Shown: positions 38,733 through 47,935 of the stretch, one piece after another | How the letters are laid out: the number at the start of each line of letters is the position of its first letter | Position numbering within the stretch: the first letter of the stretch is position 1 | Assembly (NCBI GenBank): GCA_963792175.1 | Contig: CAWBVG010000006.1 | Coordinates: forward strand, 1 to 64,000 | DNA length: 64,000 nt | From: CAWBVG01 sp963792175 | GTDB taxonomy: Bacteria > Acidobacteriota > Vicinamibacteria > Vicinamibacterales > CAVVIG01 | Direction of reading: 5' to 3' | Notes under the pieces: model-generated | The model's database searches: none | What the model saw: only the letters and a program-made list of their open reading frames with translations | Told to the model about the DNA's origin: nothing | Program-made: the position numbers and the translations under genes

Positions 38733-39581
38733 GTGGCAGTACACCACGAGTACGCCGATCAGGCCGCCGCCTACGCGTTGGGCGCGCAGACGCCAGCCGA
38801 ACGGGCTGATTTCGAGGCCCACCTGGCGAACTGCGCCGTGTGTGCGGCCGAGGTCCGGTCGTTCGCGCCCGTGGTCGGCGATCTGGGGATGACGAATCCG
38901 GCAGCGGTCCCGTCGCCGGCGGTTCGTGATCGGCTGCTGAGCGCGATCCGCGCCGGGTCGGGCGCCGCCGCGCCGCTCGCCGCCGTCCGCGCCGCTTCCA
39001 GCCAACGGACGGGCGAACGAATAGAAACATCAGGAGCGATGTCCCGCGTTGGCCCCTATGCCCTGGCGGCGTCGATGGTGCTGGCCGTCGCGCTCGGTGG
39101 TTACGCAGTGCAGCTCCGCGGTCGCATCTCGACGCTGGAGGCGCGGCTGCGCGACACGGTGCTTCGCGCCGAGACGAACGAGCGGCTGGTCGCCGAGGCG
39201 CGGCGTTCGGCGCTCGAGAGCCAACGCACGATCCTCGTGCTGGCGGCGCCCGACCTGGCGCGCATCGATCTCGCCGGCCAGCCTGCCGCGCCGCACGCGT
39301 CGGCGCGCGCATTCTGGAGCCGCTCGCGCGGCCTCGTCTTCACCGCCTCGAATCTGCCGGCGCCGCCTCCCGGACGCGCGTATCAGCTGTGGGTGTTGAC
39401 GGCGCAGCCGGCGCCGATCAGCGCCGGCATGCTGAAGCTCGACGCGAACGGGCGCGCGACGGAAATGATCGACACCCCGCAGGATCTTCCAAGGCCCGTC
39501 GCGATGGCCGTCACCCTCGAGCCCGAAGCGGGTGTTCCCGCGCCGACCGGCGACAAGTATCTCGTCGGTCTTGCGAACTGA
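38733..39581 (+). CDS. Membrane zinc anti-sigma factor (RskA-like)
   Basis: This is an intact 282-residue anti-sigma factor. The cytoplasmic N-terminus carries the zinc motif HLANCAVC (HxxxCxxC). A single membrane helix (YALAASMVLAVALGGYAV, about residues 107-124) is followed by a coiled stretch and an extracytoplasmic RskA domain (SRGLVFTASNLPAPPPGRAY, then QLWVLTAQPAPISAG). It should hold the adjacent ECF sigma factor at the membrane and release it on a signal, often through proteolysis. The GTG at 38733 is the best start; TAA lies just upstream in another frame. Confidence 0.87.
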   Translation: MAVHHEYADQAAAYALGAQTPAERADFEAHLANCAVCAAEVRSFAPVVGDLGMTNPAAVPSPAVRDRLLSAIRAGSGAAAPLAAVRAASSQRTGERIETSGAMSRVGPYALAASMVLAVALGGYAVQLRGRISTLEARLRDTVLRAETNERLVAEARRSALESQRTILVLAAPDLARIDLAGQPAAPHASARAFWSRSRGLVFTASNLPAPPPGRAYQLWVLTAQPAPISAGMLKLDANGRATEMIDTPQDLPRPVAMAVTLEPEAGVPAPTGDKYLVGLAN

Positions 39582-39667
39582 TCACGGCAGCCCTTCCAGC
39601 GGTTCGCGGGTTCGCAAAGTTCTGAGGCGTCGCCGTTTCTCGAACTGAGAACCCTGGAACCCGAGCT

Positions 39668-40573
39668 CTAGGACCTGCCAAAGATCGCCTGCAGCGCGTC
39701 GTCGACGGTCCGGTACGTGAACGTGAAGCCGCCGCGCTCGGCGCGCTTCGGCACGGCGCGTTGCCCCGAGAGCACGAGCGCGTCGGCCATCTCGCCAAGC
39801 AGCAGTCGCAGCGCGAACGCGGGCGCTGGCATGAAGGCAGGCCGGTGCATGGCGCGTCCGAGCGCGCGCGCGAACTCGGCATTCGTCACCGGATTGGGCG
39901 CCGTGGCGTTGATCGCCGCGCCAGACTCTGGCGTCCGCATCGCCCACCGCACGAGATCGACCCAGTCCTGCCGATGGATCCACGGCCAGTACTGACGGCC
40001 GGATCCGACCGGACCGCCGGCGCCGAACCTGAATGGCGGCAGCATCGGCGGCAGCGCGCCGCCATCTCTCGCGAGCACGAGACCGGTCCTGATGCAGGTG
40101 ACGCGCGTCCGCGGTGTGCCGGCGCGGCGCGCCTCTTCTTCCCATGTGACGCACACTCGCGCGAGAAAATCTGATCCGGGAGGTGTGTCTTCCGTCGCCA
40201 CGTCATCGGAGAGCGGACCGTAATAGCCGACCGCCGATCCGCTGACGAACACAGACGGCGGCTTGAGGCAGCCCTGAATCGCCGCCGCGAGGCTCCGTGT
40301 CGCCTGCACGCGCGAGTCGAGAATCCGCTGTTTCTGCGCGGCGGTCCATCGCTTCGCCGCAATCGATTCGCCGGCGAGGTTCACGACGGCGTCCGCGCCG
40401 TCAATCGCTGACGCCCACGGGCCACTCCCGCCGTTCGGCGTCCACTGCACAGTTTTGAACGTTCGATCGCCGGCGCCGCGCGACAGCAGGCAGACGTCGT
40501 GACCGTCCGCGGCAAGCGATTGCGAAAGCGCGCGGCCGAGGAAACCGGTGCCGCCGGCGACGACGACCTTCAT
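39668..40573 (-). CDS. TIGR01777-type NAD(P)-dependent epimerase/dehydratase (YfcH-like)
   Basis: This is an intact 301-residue short-chain-dehydrogenase-fold protein. The dinucleotide motif VVVAGGTGFLGRAL is at the N-terminus. It then has DAVVNLAGESIAAKRW, SGSAVGYYGPLSDD and the family C-terminal PAFALRLLLGEMADALVLSG. The family is called sugar epimerase by homology, but its substrate is unknown. It is transcribed convergently with the anti-sigma gene. The 86-bp gap between them holds a short GTTCTCGAACTGAGAAC-like palindrome and nothing else I can name. Confidence 0.88.
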   Translation of the reverse strand: MKVVVAGGTGFLGRALSQSLAADGHDVCLLSRGAGDRTFKTVQWTPNGGSGPWASAIDGADAVVNLAGESIAAKRWTAAQKQRILDSRVQATRSLAAAIQGCLKPPSVFVSGSAVGYYGPLSDDVATEDTPPGSDFLARVCVTWEEEARRAGTPRTRVTCIRTGLVLARDGGALPPMLPPFRFGAGGPVGSGRQYWPWIHRQDWVDLVRWAMRTPESGAAINATAPNPVTNAEFARALGRAMHRPAFMPAPAFALRLLLGEMADALVLSGQRAVPKRAERGGFTFTYRTVDDALQAIFGRS

Positions 40574-40614
40574 CAGTCGGGTTCAACCCAATGATCGCCG
40601 CAAATATTCCTGGT

Positions 40615-41271
40615 CTAGAAGATGGAGTAGACGACGCCGACCTTGAGGATGAATTGATCGGCGCGGGCCGTCCGCTTGTCCTGACCCGTCGTCGTCTCCA
40701 CGATGATGTCCGGCCGGGCGATCATGTAGCCGGCGTTCACGTTGAGGCCGAAATCCTTGTTCAGGTCGTACCAGACGCTGAGCTCGGGCTTGAGCACGAG
40801 CGTATTGGACGCTCGTGCGGTCACAGATTGCGCGCCGAGGCGGCGCTCATAGGCGTCAACCGCGCTGGGGACCAATCCAATCGATCCGAACGCGTACCCG
40901 CCCAGGACATCGCCCGTGACGCTCAGCCGGCGGTTCATCCTGTACGAGTATCCATAGCCGGCCATGATCGGCCGAACCTTCAGTTCACCCAACTCGGTAA
41001 TCAGGCCGCCAACCGGCCGGTCGATGTCGACCGCGTACCAATTCAATCCCCAGTGAAACCCCCAACCTTCATTCCCGTGTCCGAAGCGCCACAACAGTCC
41101 GGGTCCGAGTCTGCCGTGGGCATAGTCCTCTGTTGACGCGCGATCGGTCGCCCGGATCTTGAAGTCGGCGCCGATTGCGAATTTGTTGTTGGTTTGCGCG
41201 ACCGCCGTCCCCGCGACGAACGCGATGCAGATCGTCAAGGAACCGATGAGCGTGAACTGTGGACGAGGCAC
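40615..41271 (-). CDS. Outer-membrane beta-barrel protein, hypothetical
   Basis: This is an intact 218-residue exported protein with signal peptide FTLIGSLTICIAFVAGTAVA. The mature part alternates short beta strands with many aromatic and glycine residues (GYGYSYRMNRRLSVTGDV, LGGYAFGSIGL, LNVNAGYMIARPDI). It ends in VGVVYSIF, a terminal phenylalanine as required for barrel assembly by BAM. It is probably an 8-stranded barrel; I do not recognise a specific family. The start is GTG at 41271. Confidence 0.75.
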   Translation of the reverse strand: MPRPQFTLIGSLTICIAFVAGTAVAQTNNKFAIGADFKIRATDRASTEDYAHGRLGPGLLWRFGHGNEGWGFHWGLNWYAVDIDRPVGGLITELGELKVRPIMAGYGYSYRMNRRLSVTGDVLGGYAFGSIGLVPSAVDAYERRLGAQSVTARASNTLVLKPELSVWYDLNKDFGLNVNAGYMIARPDIIVETTTGQDKRTARADQFILKVGVVYSIF

Positions 41272-41329
41272 CGGCCGGAACCGTGCAAGTGCCGTTCCTC
41301 ACAAACGCCGAGCTGGCGCGGCAGATGTC

Positions 41330-42500
41330 TCAGAATGTCTGCCGCGCGACCCACTCCCGAAGAAGCGAATCGACGACGATGTAGCGATCGCCTTCACGCG
41401 TCACCACATCGTCGCGCATCAGCGCTCCGAGCGCGGCTTGGACCGTGGAAGGTCCGCCAAGCCGATGGCGCGTGCGGACGTCAGCCGAGAGCAGCTCGCG
41501 GCCGTCCTGGAGCACGACCGCACGGAGCGCTCCGCGCTGCGCCAGCGTGAGACGCTGCCAGACGGCTTCGAACAGCATCTGCTGCTCGGTCAGCAGCCGC
41601 TTCAGCGCCTGATGCAGATCGTCGAGGGTCACGCGCCGCCGGGCGCTGCCGCGGACTTCGTCCCAGGTTTCGTGCGCGAGACGCTGCACGTCGTAGGGCA
41701 GATTGCCGGCGAGATCGACGATCGCCATGCCCAATCCCGCTTCGGGACGCATGCCCGACGCGGCGAAGCGGGCGTCGATGAACGCGGCGAATTCGTCGGC
41801 CGGTATCTTGTCGAGGCGCATGACCGGACCGGCCTTGTAGAACGGACGTCTGGGCGTGAGCATCCGCTCCATGAGCGACGGCTCGGACCCGGCGAACACA
41901 TAGCCGACCTCGCGCTGATGCTGCACGGCGGCGCGCATCGCGTGCTCGACCGATCCGCCGTTGAAGCCGCCGATCGCCTGAAATTCGTCGAGCGCCACCA
42001 CCACGTTGCGGCGCCGCGTCTCCGCGAGCCGGGCGGGCAGGGCGAACACTTCCTGCGCGAGGCGCGAGATGTCGCGGTCGGTTCGCGCATTCGGAAAGGC
42101 GACCCGCATCGAGGCGGCGCCGTGTCCGGACGGATCGACCCGCGCGTCGGCCGAGAGATCGACGCGCGTGGACGAGATCGCGTCGCGGAGCCAGGTGCGC
42201 GCGCGGTCCCATTTCGTCTCGGCGGCCGCGAGCGCGCGCGCGTAACCCTCGAGGAACGCCACGTACGAGCTGAAGCTGCTCACGGTGACCTCAACCGTGA
42301 GGGCGCCTTTCCGTGACATCGCCGCGAGGGCGCGGCGGACCAGCGAGGATTTGCCGTAGCGCCGCGGCGAGATCAGGAACACTTTCTGGCCGGCGGCGAG
42401 ATCGCGGACCAGCCGGTCGAGCTCGGCGACGCGGTCGACGAACGCCGACGGCCGGCACCACCTCGCCATAGACGAACGGATTCTGTGTTACGTCAAACAC
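41330..42500 (-). CDS. AAA/archaeal-type P-loop ATPase with C-terminal winged helix, one frameshift
   Basis: This is an ATPase of about 390 residues in the archaeal-ATPase/ORC-like group. The N-terminus NPFVYGEVV joins, across a one-base shift near 42455, to PSAFVDRVAELDRLVRDL. Then come Walker A ISPRRYGKSSLVRRAL, Walker B NVVVALDEFQAI, sensor FAGSEPSLMERML and, at the end, a winged-helix-like region (DVRTRHRLGGPSTVQAALG, then DDVVTREGDRYIVVD). The family's biological role is poorly known, with proposed regulatory or stress roles. The GTG start at 42500 lies 14 bases after a perfect TATAAT. It is followed by the outer-membrane protein gene 58 bp away. Confidence 0.82.
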
Positions 42501-42528
42501 CGTAATGGCTACGGATTATAGCGTAATG
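42501..42528 (-). promoter_or_regulatory. -10 TATAAT flanked by direct repeats, ATPase promoter
   Basis: On the minus strand a perfect TATAAT (42520-42515) lies 14 bases before the ATPase start. The word CATTACG occurs on both sides of it (42528-42522 and 42507-42501), which could be an operator. The -35 is weak. Confidence 0.55.
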
Positions 42529-42562
42529 CGGGCGCGGGAACGGTTCGAGGTTCAGGCGTTCG

Positions 42563-43501
42563 CTAGTGGCAAGTGCCGTGGTACTGGTCGAAGGGCGCGC
42601 CGGCCACCGGCAGGAACACCGAGTCGAACGACGTCGACTGGAGCGTGAGCTTGAGGAGCCCGTACGACCGCATCTGGGCGGCGCTGTTGGCGATCGAGCC
42701 GCTGAACTGGTAGAGCGGCGCGCCGCCGGTGCCGGCGATGATCTGCGTGATGCCGGTGGCGTCGTTGCGGCGTCCGTCGGGGCTTTGCGGCGCGAACCGC
42801 TCGTAGAGGTGATCGTGGCCGTTCACGATGAGGTCGGCGCCGCCGTCGAAGAGCACCTGCCAGGCCTCGCGCATCACCCGCGACTCGGGGGAGCCGTTGC
42901 TGGGCCCGGACGTGAAGACCGGGTAGTGCCAGATCGCCATCGTGCATTTGGCGTTGCTGTTCTGGAGATCGTCCTTCAGCCACATGATCTGGTCGAAGCC
43001 GCCGCTCGCCTGCAGGGGACTGTTCAGCGCGACGATATGCCAGTTTCCCAGGTTGAAACTGTAGTAGCCGGTTCGGAAGCCGCCTTCTCCGGCGCGGGCG
43101 CCGAAGTACTGAAAGTAGGGAAGGGCACCCGGCTGGTAGTATTCGTGGTTGCCAGGCACCGGAAACGTCTTTGACTTGAACCGGCCCCAGGTGTTTTCGT
43201 AGCACGTGAAATCGTCGCTGGACCCGAGCGGGTAGGCATTGTCGCCGGCGGTGAAAATCGCATCGGCGGTGGTCGTGTCCATCATCCTCGCGGTGTCGCG
43301 CGCGTGAATGCCGGCATCCGCCAGGGCCGAACAGTCTCCGATGTCGCCCGCCCCGATCATGACGACCGTCTGCGGAATGATGGGCGGAGGATTGATGGTC
43401 GGTCCGCTGGGAGTGCCTTTGGAACCGCTGCCGCCGCCGCCGCACGCCGCGGCGAACGCCGCCAACGCGAAAAAACAGCGAACCCGCTGGCGGACACTCA
43501 T
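42563..43501 (-). CDS. Lipoprotein metallophosphoesterase
   Basis: This is an intact 312-residue calcineurin-like phosphoesterase. A lipobox (ALAAFAAAC) and Gly/Ser-rich linker show that it is a membrane-anchored lipoprotein. Metal-site motifs in order are GAGDIGD, FTAGDNAYPLGS, FPVPGNHEYY, AIWHYPVFTSG and IVNGHDHLYER. This resembles purple-acid-phosphatase-like extracellular enzymes acting on phosphomonoesters or diesters. A possible -10 GATAAT lies 14 bases before the ATG. It is divergent from the phospholipase-D-family gene. Confidence 0.88.
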   Translation of the reverse strand: MSVRQRVRCFFALAAFAAACGGGGSGSKGTPSGPTINPPPIIPQTVVMIGAGDIGDCSALADAGIHARDTARMMDTTTADAIFTAGDNAYPLGSSDDFTCYENTWGRFKSKTFPVPGNHEYYQPGALPYFQYFGARAGEGGFRTGYYSFNLGNWHIVALNSPLQASGGFDQIMWLKDDLQNSNAKCTMAIWHYPVFTSGPSNGSPESRVMREAWQVLFDGGADLIVNGHDHLYERFAPQSPDGRRNDATGITQIIAGTGGAPLYQFSGSIANSAAQMRSYGLLKLTLQSTSFDSVFLPVAGAPFDQYHGTCH

Positions 43502-43714
43502 GGGCTGATCACAACATTATCGTCGAAGCGCCCTCCCGAACTCTGGATTCGTGTTTGTCTCCCCACCCCGCCGTCGTTAGTGTAAAGTACCCAGCCGACC
43601 CATTTATAGTCCAGTGTCGAAAGGGGATACGGTCGCCGTGTCCCGAGTGTTCGTGAATGGTCGGGCGCGTCCGCACGATCTCGGGCAGACGACCCCGGCG
43701 GTGAATTGCTGATC

Positions 43715-44599
43715 ATGTCGACGATCCAGGATCCCGTACCGGCCGATCGGCTCATCGTGTCCATCGAGCAGCGGCGCGAGGCCGTGCTGGATGTGATCCG
43801 TCAAGCTCGGCAGCGCATCACACTGTCGCTCTTCCGTTGCACCGACGACCAGGTGTTCGCGGAACTGGCAGCGGCCGTGCGTCGCGGCGTCGCCGTCGAA
43901 GTGCTCGTCACGTCGCGCGCGAAGGGCGGTAAGAAAAAGCTCGCGAAACTGTGGAGCACGCTCGAGCGGACGGGCGCCGCCGTCAAGCCGTACACCGATC
44001 CGGTCGTGAAGTACCACGCGAAGTACCTGGTCGCCGACGATGGGCCGGCGCTCGTGACGTCGCTGAACTTCACGAAGAAATGTTTTCGCAAGACATGCGA
44101 CGCGCTCGTCCTGACGTACGACCCCGACGTGGTCTCCGGTCTGCGTCGCCTGATGGAAGCGGACTGCTCCCGGCTGCCGATGCCCTCGAATATCAGCGAG
44201 CGCCTCATCGTCGGACCCGAGCGAGCGCGCCGTCAGTTCACCCATCTGATTGAGAGCGCGCGGTCGAGCATCCGTGTCATCGACGCCAAGCTCTCGGATC
44301 CCGATCTCGTCGCCATGCTCAACGAAAAGCGGGCGCGCGGGTTGGCGGTCGACCTGTTTTCGTCCAAGCGTCTCGGCGAGCTGAAATCGCACGGCAAGAT
44401 CATGCTCATCGACGACGAGAAGGTCGTCGTCGGCAGCCTGGCCCTCGCGGCGCTGAGCCTCGATTTCCGGCGGGAGGTCGCGATCGTCGTCGACGAGCCG
44501 TCGGCGGTGGCCGAAGCGGCGGAGCTCTTTCGGGGGCTGGCGGCCGCGGCCGCGGACGCGCGCGCGGCGGCGGCGATGGGAGAAATCGCCTCGTGCTGA
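43715..44599 (+). CDS. Phospholipase D-family protein with two HKD motifs
   Basis: This is an intact 294-residue PLD-superfamily protein. Two HKD half-sites are visible: YHAKYLVADDGPALVTSLNF and SHGKIMLIDDEKVVVGSLAL. Together they form one active site for phosphodiester transfer or hydrolysis. No signal peptide is seen, so it is cytoplasmic or membrane peripheral. Substrates could be phospholipids (cardiolipin-synthase-like) or nucleic acid. The ATG at 43715 was chosen over an upstream TTG. Its stop overlaps the GTG of the porin gene by seven bases, so the two are probably co-expressed. The 213-bp upstream gap shows no clear promoter or repeat. Confidence 0.85.
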   Translation: MSTIQDPVPADRLIVSIEQRREAVLDVIRQARQRITLSLFRCTDDQVFAELAAAVRRGVAVEVLVTSRAKGGKKKLAKLWSTLERTGAAVKPYTDPVVKYHAKYLVADDGPALVTSLNFTKKCFRKTCDALVLTYDPDVVSGLRRLMEADCSRLPMPSNISERLIVGPERARRQFTHLIESARSSIRVIDAKLSDPDLVAMLNEKRARGLAVDLFSSKRLGELKSHGKIMLIDDEKVVVGSLALAALSLDFRREVAIVVDEPSAVAEAAELFRGLAAAAADARAAAAMGEIASC

Positions 44600-46075
44600 T
44601 CCGCCTGCTGCTGACGGCCTGGCTGTGCGTGTTCGCCGCGCCGGGACAGGCTGCGGACGTGCAGCAGGATCAGCCGACGGCCGAGGCGGCCAAGCCGGGA
44701 AAGAAGGCGAAGCCGAAAGACCAGAGCAAGCCGAAGGATCCGGCGAAGCCGAAGAAGCAGAAAAAGCCGAAGTCGAACGTCCCCGCGCCCGACGAGCCGA
44801 TCAATCCCGACGAGCCGATCGATCCCAACGTGGTCGAACCGGGCGGCGGCGGCGGGGGATGGCGGTTCTCGTGGAAGCAGCACCCGTCGGTGCGCTACGG
44901 ATCGGTCTTCCGCCTCGACGGACAGGCAAAGTTTCAGGAGGACGCGCATTCGACCTACGAGGGCGCCGTCGACGTGCCCGAGTGGGAGCTGCACCGCAAC
45001 CGCTTCGGGATTTCCGGATACCTGACCAAGAAGATCGAGTACGAAGTCGAGCGGGAGTTCACGGAAAAGGAGCTGACTGAAAAGGACATTCTGGCGGGGG
45101 TCACGCCGGCAGTCACACTGGAAGGACGTGAACGTAAACCTGACGTTCGTGAAGAACGCGCAGGTTAAGGTCGGTAAGTTCAAAGTGCCGTTCGGTCTCG
45201 ACCAGTTGACGGGCGTGACACACAACGACTTCATCTACCGGTCGCTCGGTGCAAACTACCTGGCGCCGGCGCGCGACATCGGCGCCATGGTGCACGGACG
45301 GTTTTTCAAGCGCGGGTTGAACTACTGGGCCGGCGTCTTTCAGCACGATGGCGACAACGCGCGGTCGAAGAAGATCCAGGGCGGCGACGAAACGTTCGCC
45401 GCACGCGTCACCGGAATGCCGTTCCGCAAGATTGCAAGCGGGTCGATTGCCGTGATCGAAGTCGGATCGTCGTTCGCAATCAGCGCGCTGTCCGACGATT
45501 CGTTCCGGCCCAACGGCCTTCGCGGGCGGACGGTGGTCAGCCAGGACACGTTCGCCGAGCCGGTGTACGTGAAAGGGCGTCGTCGCCGGTGGGAAGCCGA
45601 TGCGGACTGGGCATTGGGACCCGTTCTCGGCCCGGACCGAGTACACGTGGGTGTCGGACGATCGGAACGGTCAGGGTTTGGGCGACGAGAACCTGCCCGA
45701 CGCGCGCGCCAGGTCCTGGTATGTGACTCGGCGTCGTGGGTCGTGACGCGCGAGGACAAGAAGCGGCCGCTCAAGCCGGCCGACGATTTTCTGCAGGGCG
45801 GCTGGGGCGCCGTCGAAGTGGTCGCGCGAATGGAGCGGCTGTGGTACGACAGCGTGGGACCGTCGACCGGCATCGCGTTCCGTAACCCCAGGGCGGAGAC
45901 GATCTTACCGACGGGCGACCGCGTCGTCACCGTGGGCGCGAACTGGATACTGAATCGCTTCACGAAGCTGCAAATCAATGTCATCAGGGAACATCTTGAA
46001 GACGCCGATCGGAATCCAGTCACGAACGGCGGCGCGCTCTGGAGCCGGATTGTCCGGCTGCAGTTCGTGCTGTAG
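44593..46075 (+). CDS. Phosphate-selective porin O/P-like outer-membrane protein, frameshifted
   Basis: This is an outer-membrane porin of about 490 residues. The signal peptide LIRLLLTAWLCVFAAPGQAA is followed by a striking Lys/Pro-rich linker (residues of about 32-75) and a PDEPINPDEPIDP acidic repeat. The barrel has VDVPEWELHRNRFGISGYL, VKVGKFKVPFGLDQLTG and NYLAPARDIGAMVHG. The end is RIVRLQFVL. Shifts occur near 45125 and twice between 45610 and 45735 (the segment ARTEYTWVSDDRNGQG is recoverable). OprP/O-like porins pass phosphate, which would suit the nearby phosphoesterases, but specificity is inferred only from family. The linker may contact peptidoglycan. Confidence 0.8.
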
Positions 46076-46097
46076 GCGAAAGCGCGGGAGGGCAGGC

Positions 46098-47391
46098 ATG
46101 CTGCTGAACCGGGCGCGCGCGTTCATCCTCATCCTGGCGGTCGGCGCCCTGCTGCCTCGTGCAGTTGGTTCGCAGGCGCCGGCGGTCGATCCCTCGGACA
46201 TCTTCTTCGACGACACGGTCGTTCACGATATCCGCCTCGCAGATCAACGAACGCGACCTGGAGTCGCTGCACGTCAACTTTCTCCTCAACGATTACTATC
46301 CCGTCAATTTCACGTGGCGCGACAAGGCGCTGCAAGGAGTCGGCATCCGCTCGCGCGGCACCGGCAGCCGCAGCGGCGTCAAGCCGGGTCTTCGCATCGA
46401 CTTCGACCGCTGGGCCACCGATCAGAAGTTTCTCGGGCTGAAGTCGGTCATCCTTCGCAATCAGACACAGGACTCGTCGAACCTTCGCGAGCGTCTGTCC
46501 ATGCTGTTCTTCCGCCGCATGGGTCTCAAGGCCGAGCGCCAGGCGCATGCCCGGCTGTTTTTCAACAACCGCTACGCGGGGCTGTACACGCATCGTCGAG
46601 TCGGTCGACAAGGTGTTTCTCAAGAAAAACTACGGCGAGGACACCAGCAACCTGTACGAATTCGCCTTCGACAACAGCGTCGGACACGTGCCGTTCATCT
46701 TCAAGTATCTGGGCAGCGACGCCAATCTGTACGTGCCGGTGCCGTTCAAGCCAGAGACGAAAGAAACCGATACGCAGCCGCAATACATCGAGCGTCTGAT
46801 CTGGACGATCGACCAGGCGGGTGACGCGGCGTGGCGGCAGTCGATCGCCGAATACCTCGATCTCCCCAAGTTCATCCGGCATCTCGCGATCGAGAGCTTC
46901 CTCGCCGAAGAGGACGGCATCACCGGCGACTACGGCCCGAACAACTTCTATTTCTATCGCTACGAGAACAAGAGCCTGTTCCAGTTCATTCCGTGGGACA
47001 AGAGCAATACCTTCTGGGAGGCGCCGAGTCCCAACTATTTCATCCTCCGGAACGTCGAGGACGGTCCCGTCGATCATCGGAACCGGCTGGTCCAGCGGGC
47101 GCTGAAGTATCCGGATCTCTGGACGCTGTTCCTCGACACGCTGGAGGAATGCGCGAACTCGGCGTCGGCCGGCGCGACGACTGGCGCCAACCCTCAGCCT
47201 GGCTGGCTCGCAGTCTGAAATCCAGCGCGAGTACCTGCAGATCCGCGAGGCGGCACTCGCCGACACGCAGATCTTCACGAACGCTGCAGTTCGAGCAGGC
47301 GATCGCGGATCTCAAGGCGTTCGCGGCGGGACGCAGCGATGCCGTCAAAGCGCAGGTCGCCACCTACCGCGCCCGCGGTCCGCTGCCGTAA
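46098..47391 (+). CDS. CotH-kinase-domain secreted protein, frameshifted
   Basis: This is an exported protein of about 430 residues with a CotH domain, a protein-kinase-like fold. The signal peptide is LLNRARAFILILAVGALLPR. It contains INERDLESLHVNFLLNDYYP, GVGIRSRGTGSRSGVKPGLR, LKSVILRNQTQDSSNLRERL and LFFNNRYAGLYTIVESVDK. The end of the core is GPNNFYFYRYENKSLFQFIP, followed by WDKSNTFW. Frame changes occur near 46235, 46590 and 47205; the corrected tail runs AREIQREYLQIREAAL to the stop. Bacterial CotH proteins phosphorylate secreted or spore proteins; the target here is unknown. It follows the porin gene by 22 bp. Confidence 0.82.
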
Positions 47392-47398
47392 TTTCTGA

Positions 47399-47935
47399 CT
47401 ATGCTTTCGTGCGACGCGCTCGTCGCTTCGCCTCGGCGCGGAGATGCGCCGCGGCGCCGCCTATCAGCTTGCGTCGTGCGCGGCGGTCGACGCCGTGGAC
47501 CCGCTGGCACGCCAGTCCCACGAACCCGTCGGCGGCGGCGGCGCGCTTCGCCGTCACAAAGTGCCGCTCGGCGGCCGGTGGCGCGAAGCGGAAGAGATTG
47601 GTGAGCCAGCCGACGGGCACTCCTGCCGCCCGACCGAACGCCATCGCGGTGTCGACATAGGGCGCCGCCACGACGGTGCGGCCCGCCGCGAGCGCCGGCC
47701 GGATTTCCCATCGCAGCCGGAAGGCGAGATCGGCGGCGTACAGCAGCAGCAGCGTCCGTGCGGACGGCGCCCCGGCCGCGGCATCGGCCACGCAGAGATC
47801 CTGGAAGATGCCCGAGGCGTCCCAGTGGCTGACGCCTCCCCGCCCCGGCCGGACGATGGCGCGCCGCGCGGCCGCAATCACCGCCGAGGCATCGACTCCG
47901 TCGACGGAGACCAGTCTCGCTTTTGACGGCTTCAC
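47399..47935 (-). CDS. dTMP-kinase-like protein with degenerate P-loop
   Basis: This is a 178-residue protein at the end of the glycan cluster. Its layout matches the dTMP-kinase fold: LVSVDGVDASAVIAAARRAI stands where kinases have the G-x-D-G-S-G-K-S/T loop, and GRTVVAAPYVDTAMAFGRAA matches the DR-Y-DS region. The P-loop lysine and the DR pair are missing, so it is probably not a normal kinase. The GTG start overlaps the stop of the preceding dTMP-kinase-like gene, suggesting coupled synthesis and perhaps a regulatory or hetero-oligomeric partner. An ORF reading upstream of 47935 in this frame is only a shadow of that gene. Confidence 0.65.
   Translation of the reverse strand: MKPSKARLVSVDGVDASAVIAAARRAIVRPGRGGVSHWDASGIFQDLCVADAAAGAPSARTLLLLYAADLAFRLRWEIRPALAAGRTVVAAPYVDTAMAFGRAAGVPVGWLTNLFRFAPPAAERHFVTAKRAAAADGFVGLACQRVHGVDRRARRKLIGGAAAHLRAEAKRRARRTKA

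Noticed and set aside
43502..43714. Possible promoter or RNA in the gap between the phosphoesterase and PLD genes
   Set aside because: Only a weak GATAAT for the phosphoesterase could be found. No paired structure, terminator or conserved word stood out.
41330..44599. AAA ATPase, phosphoesterase and PLD-family protein as a defence island
   Set aside because: The metallophosphoesterase is a lipoprotein, the PLD gene is coupled to a porin gene, and the ATPase is on its own promoter. No toxin, methylase or typical defence partner is present.
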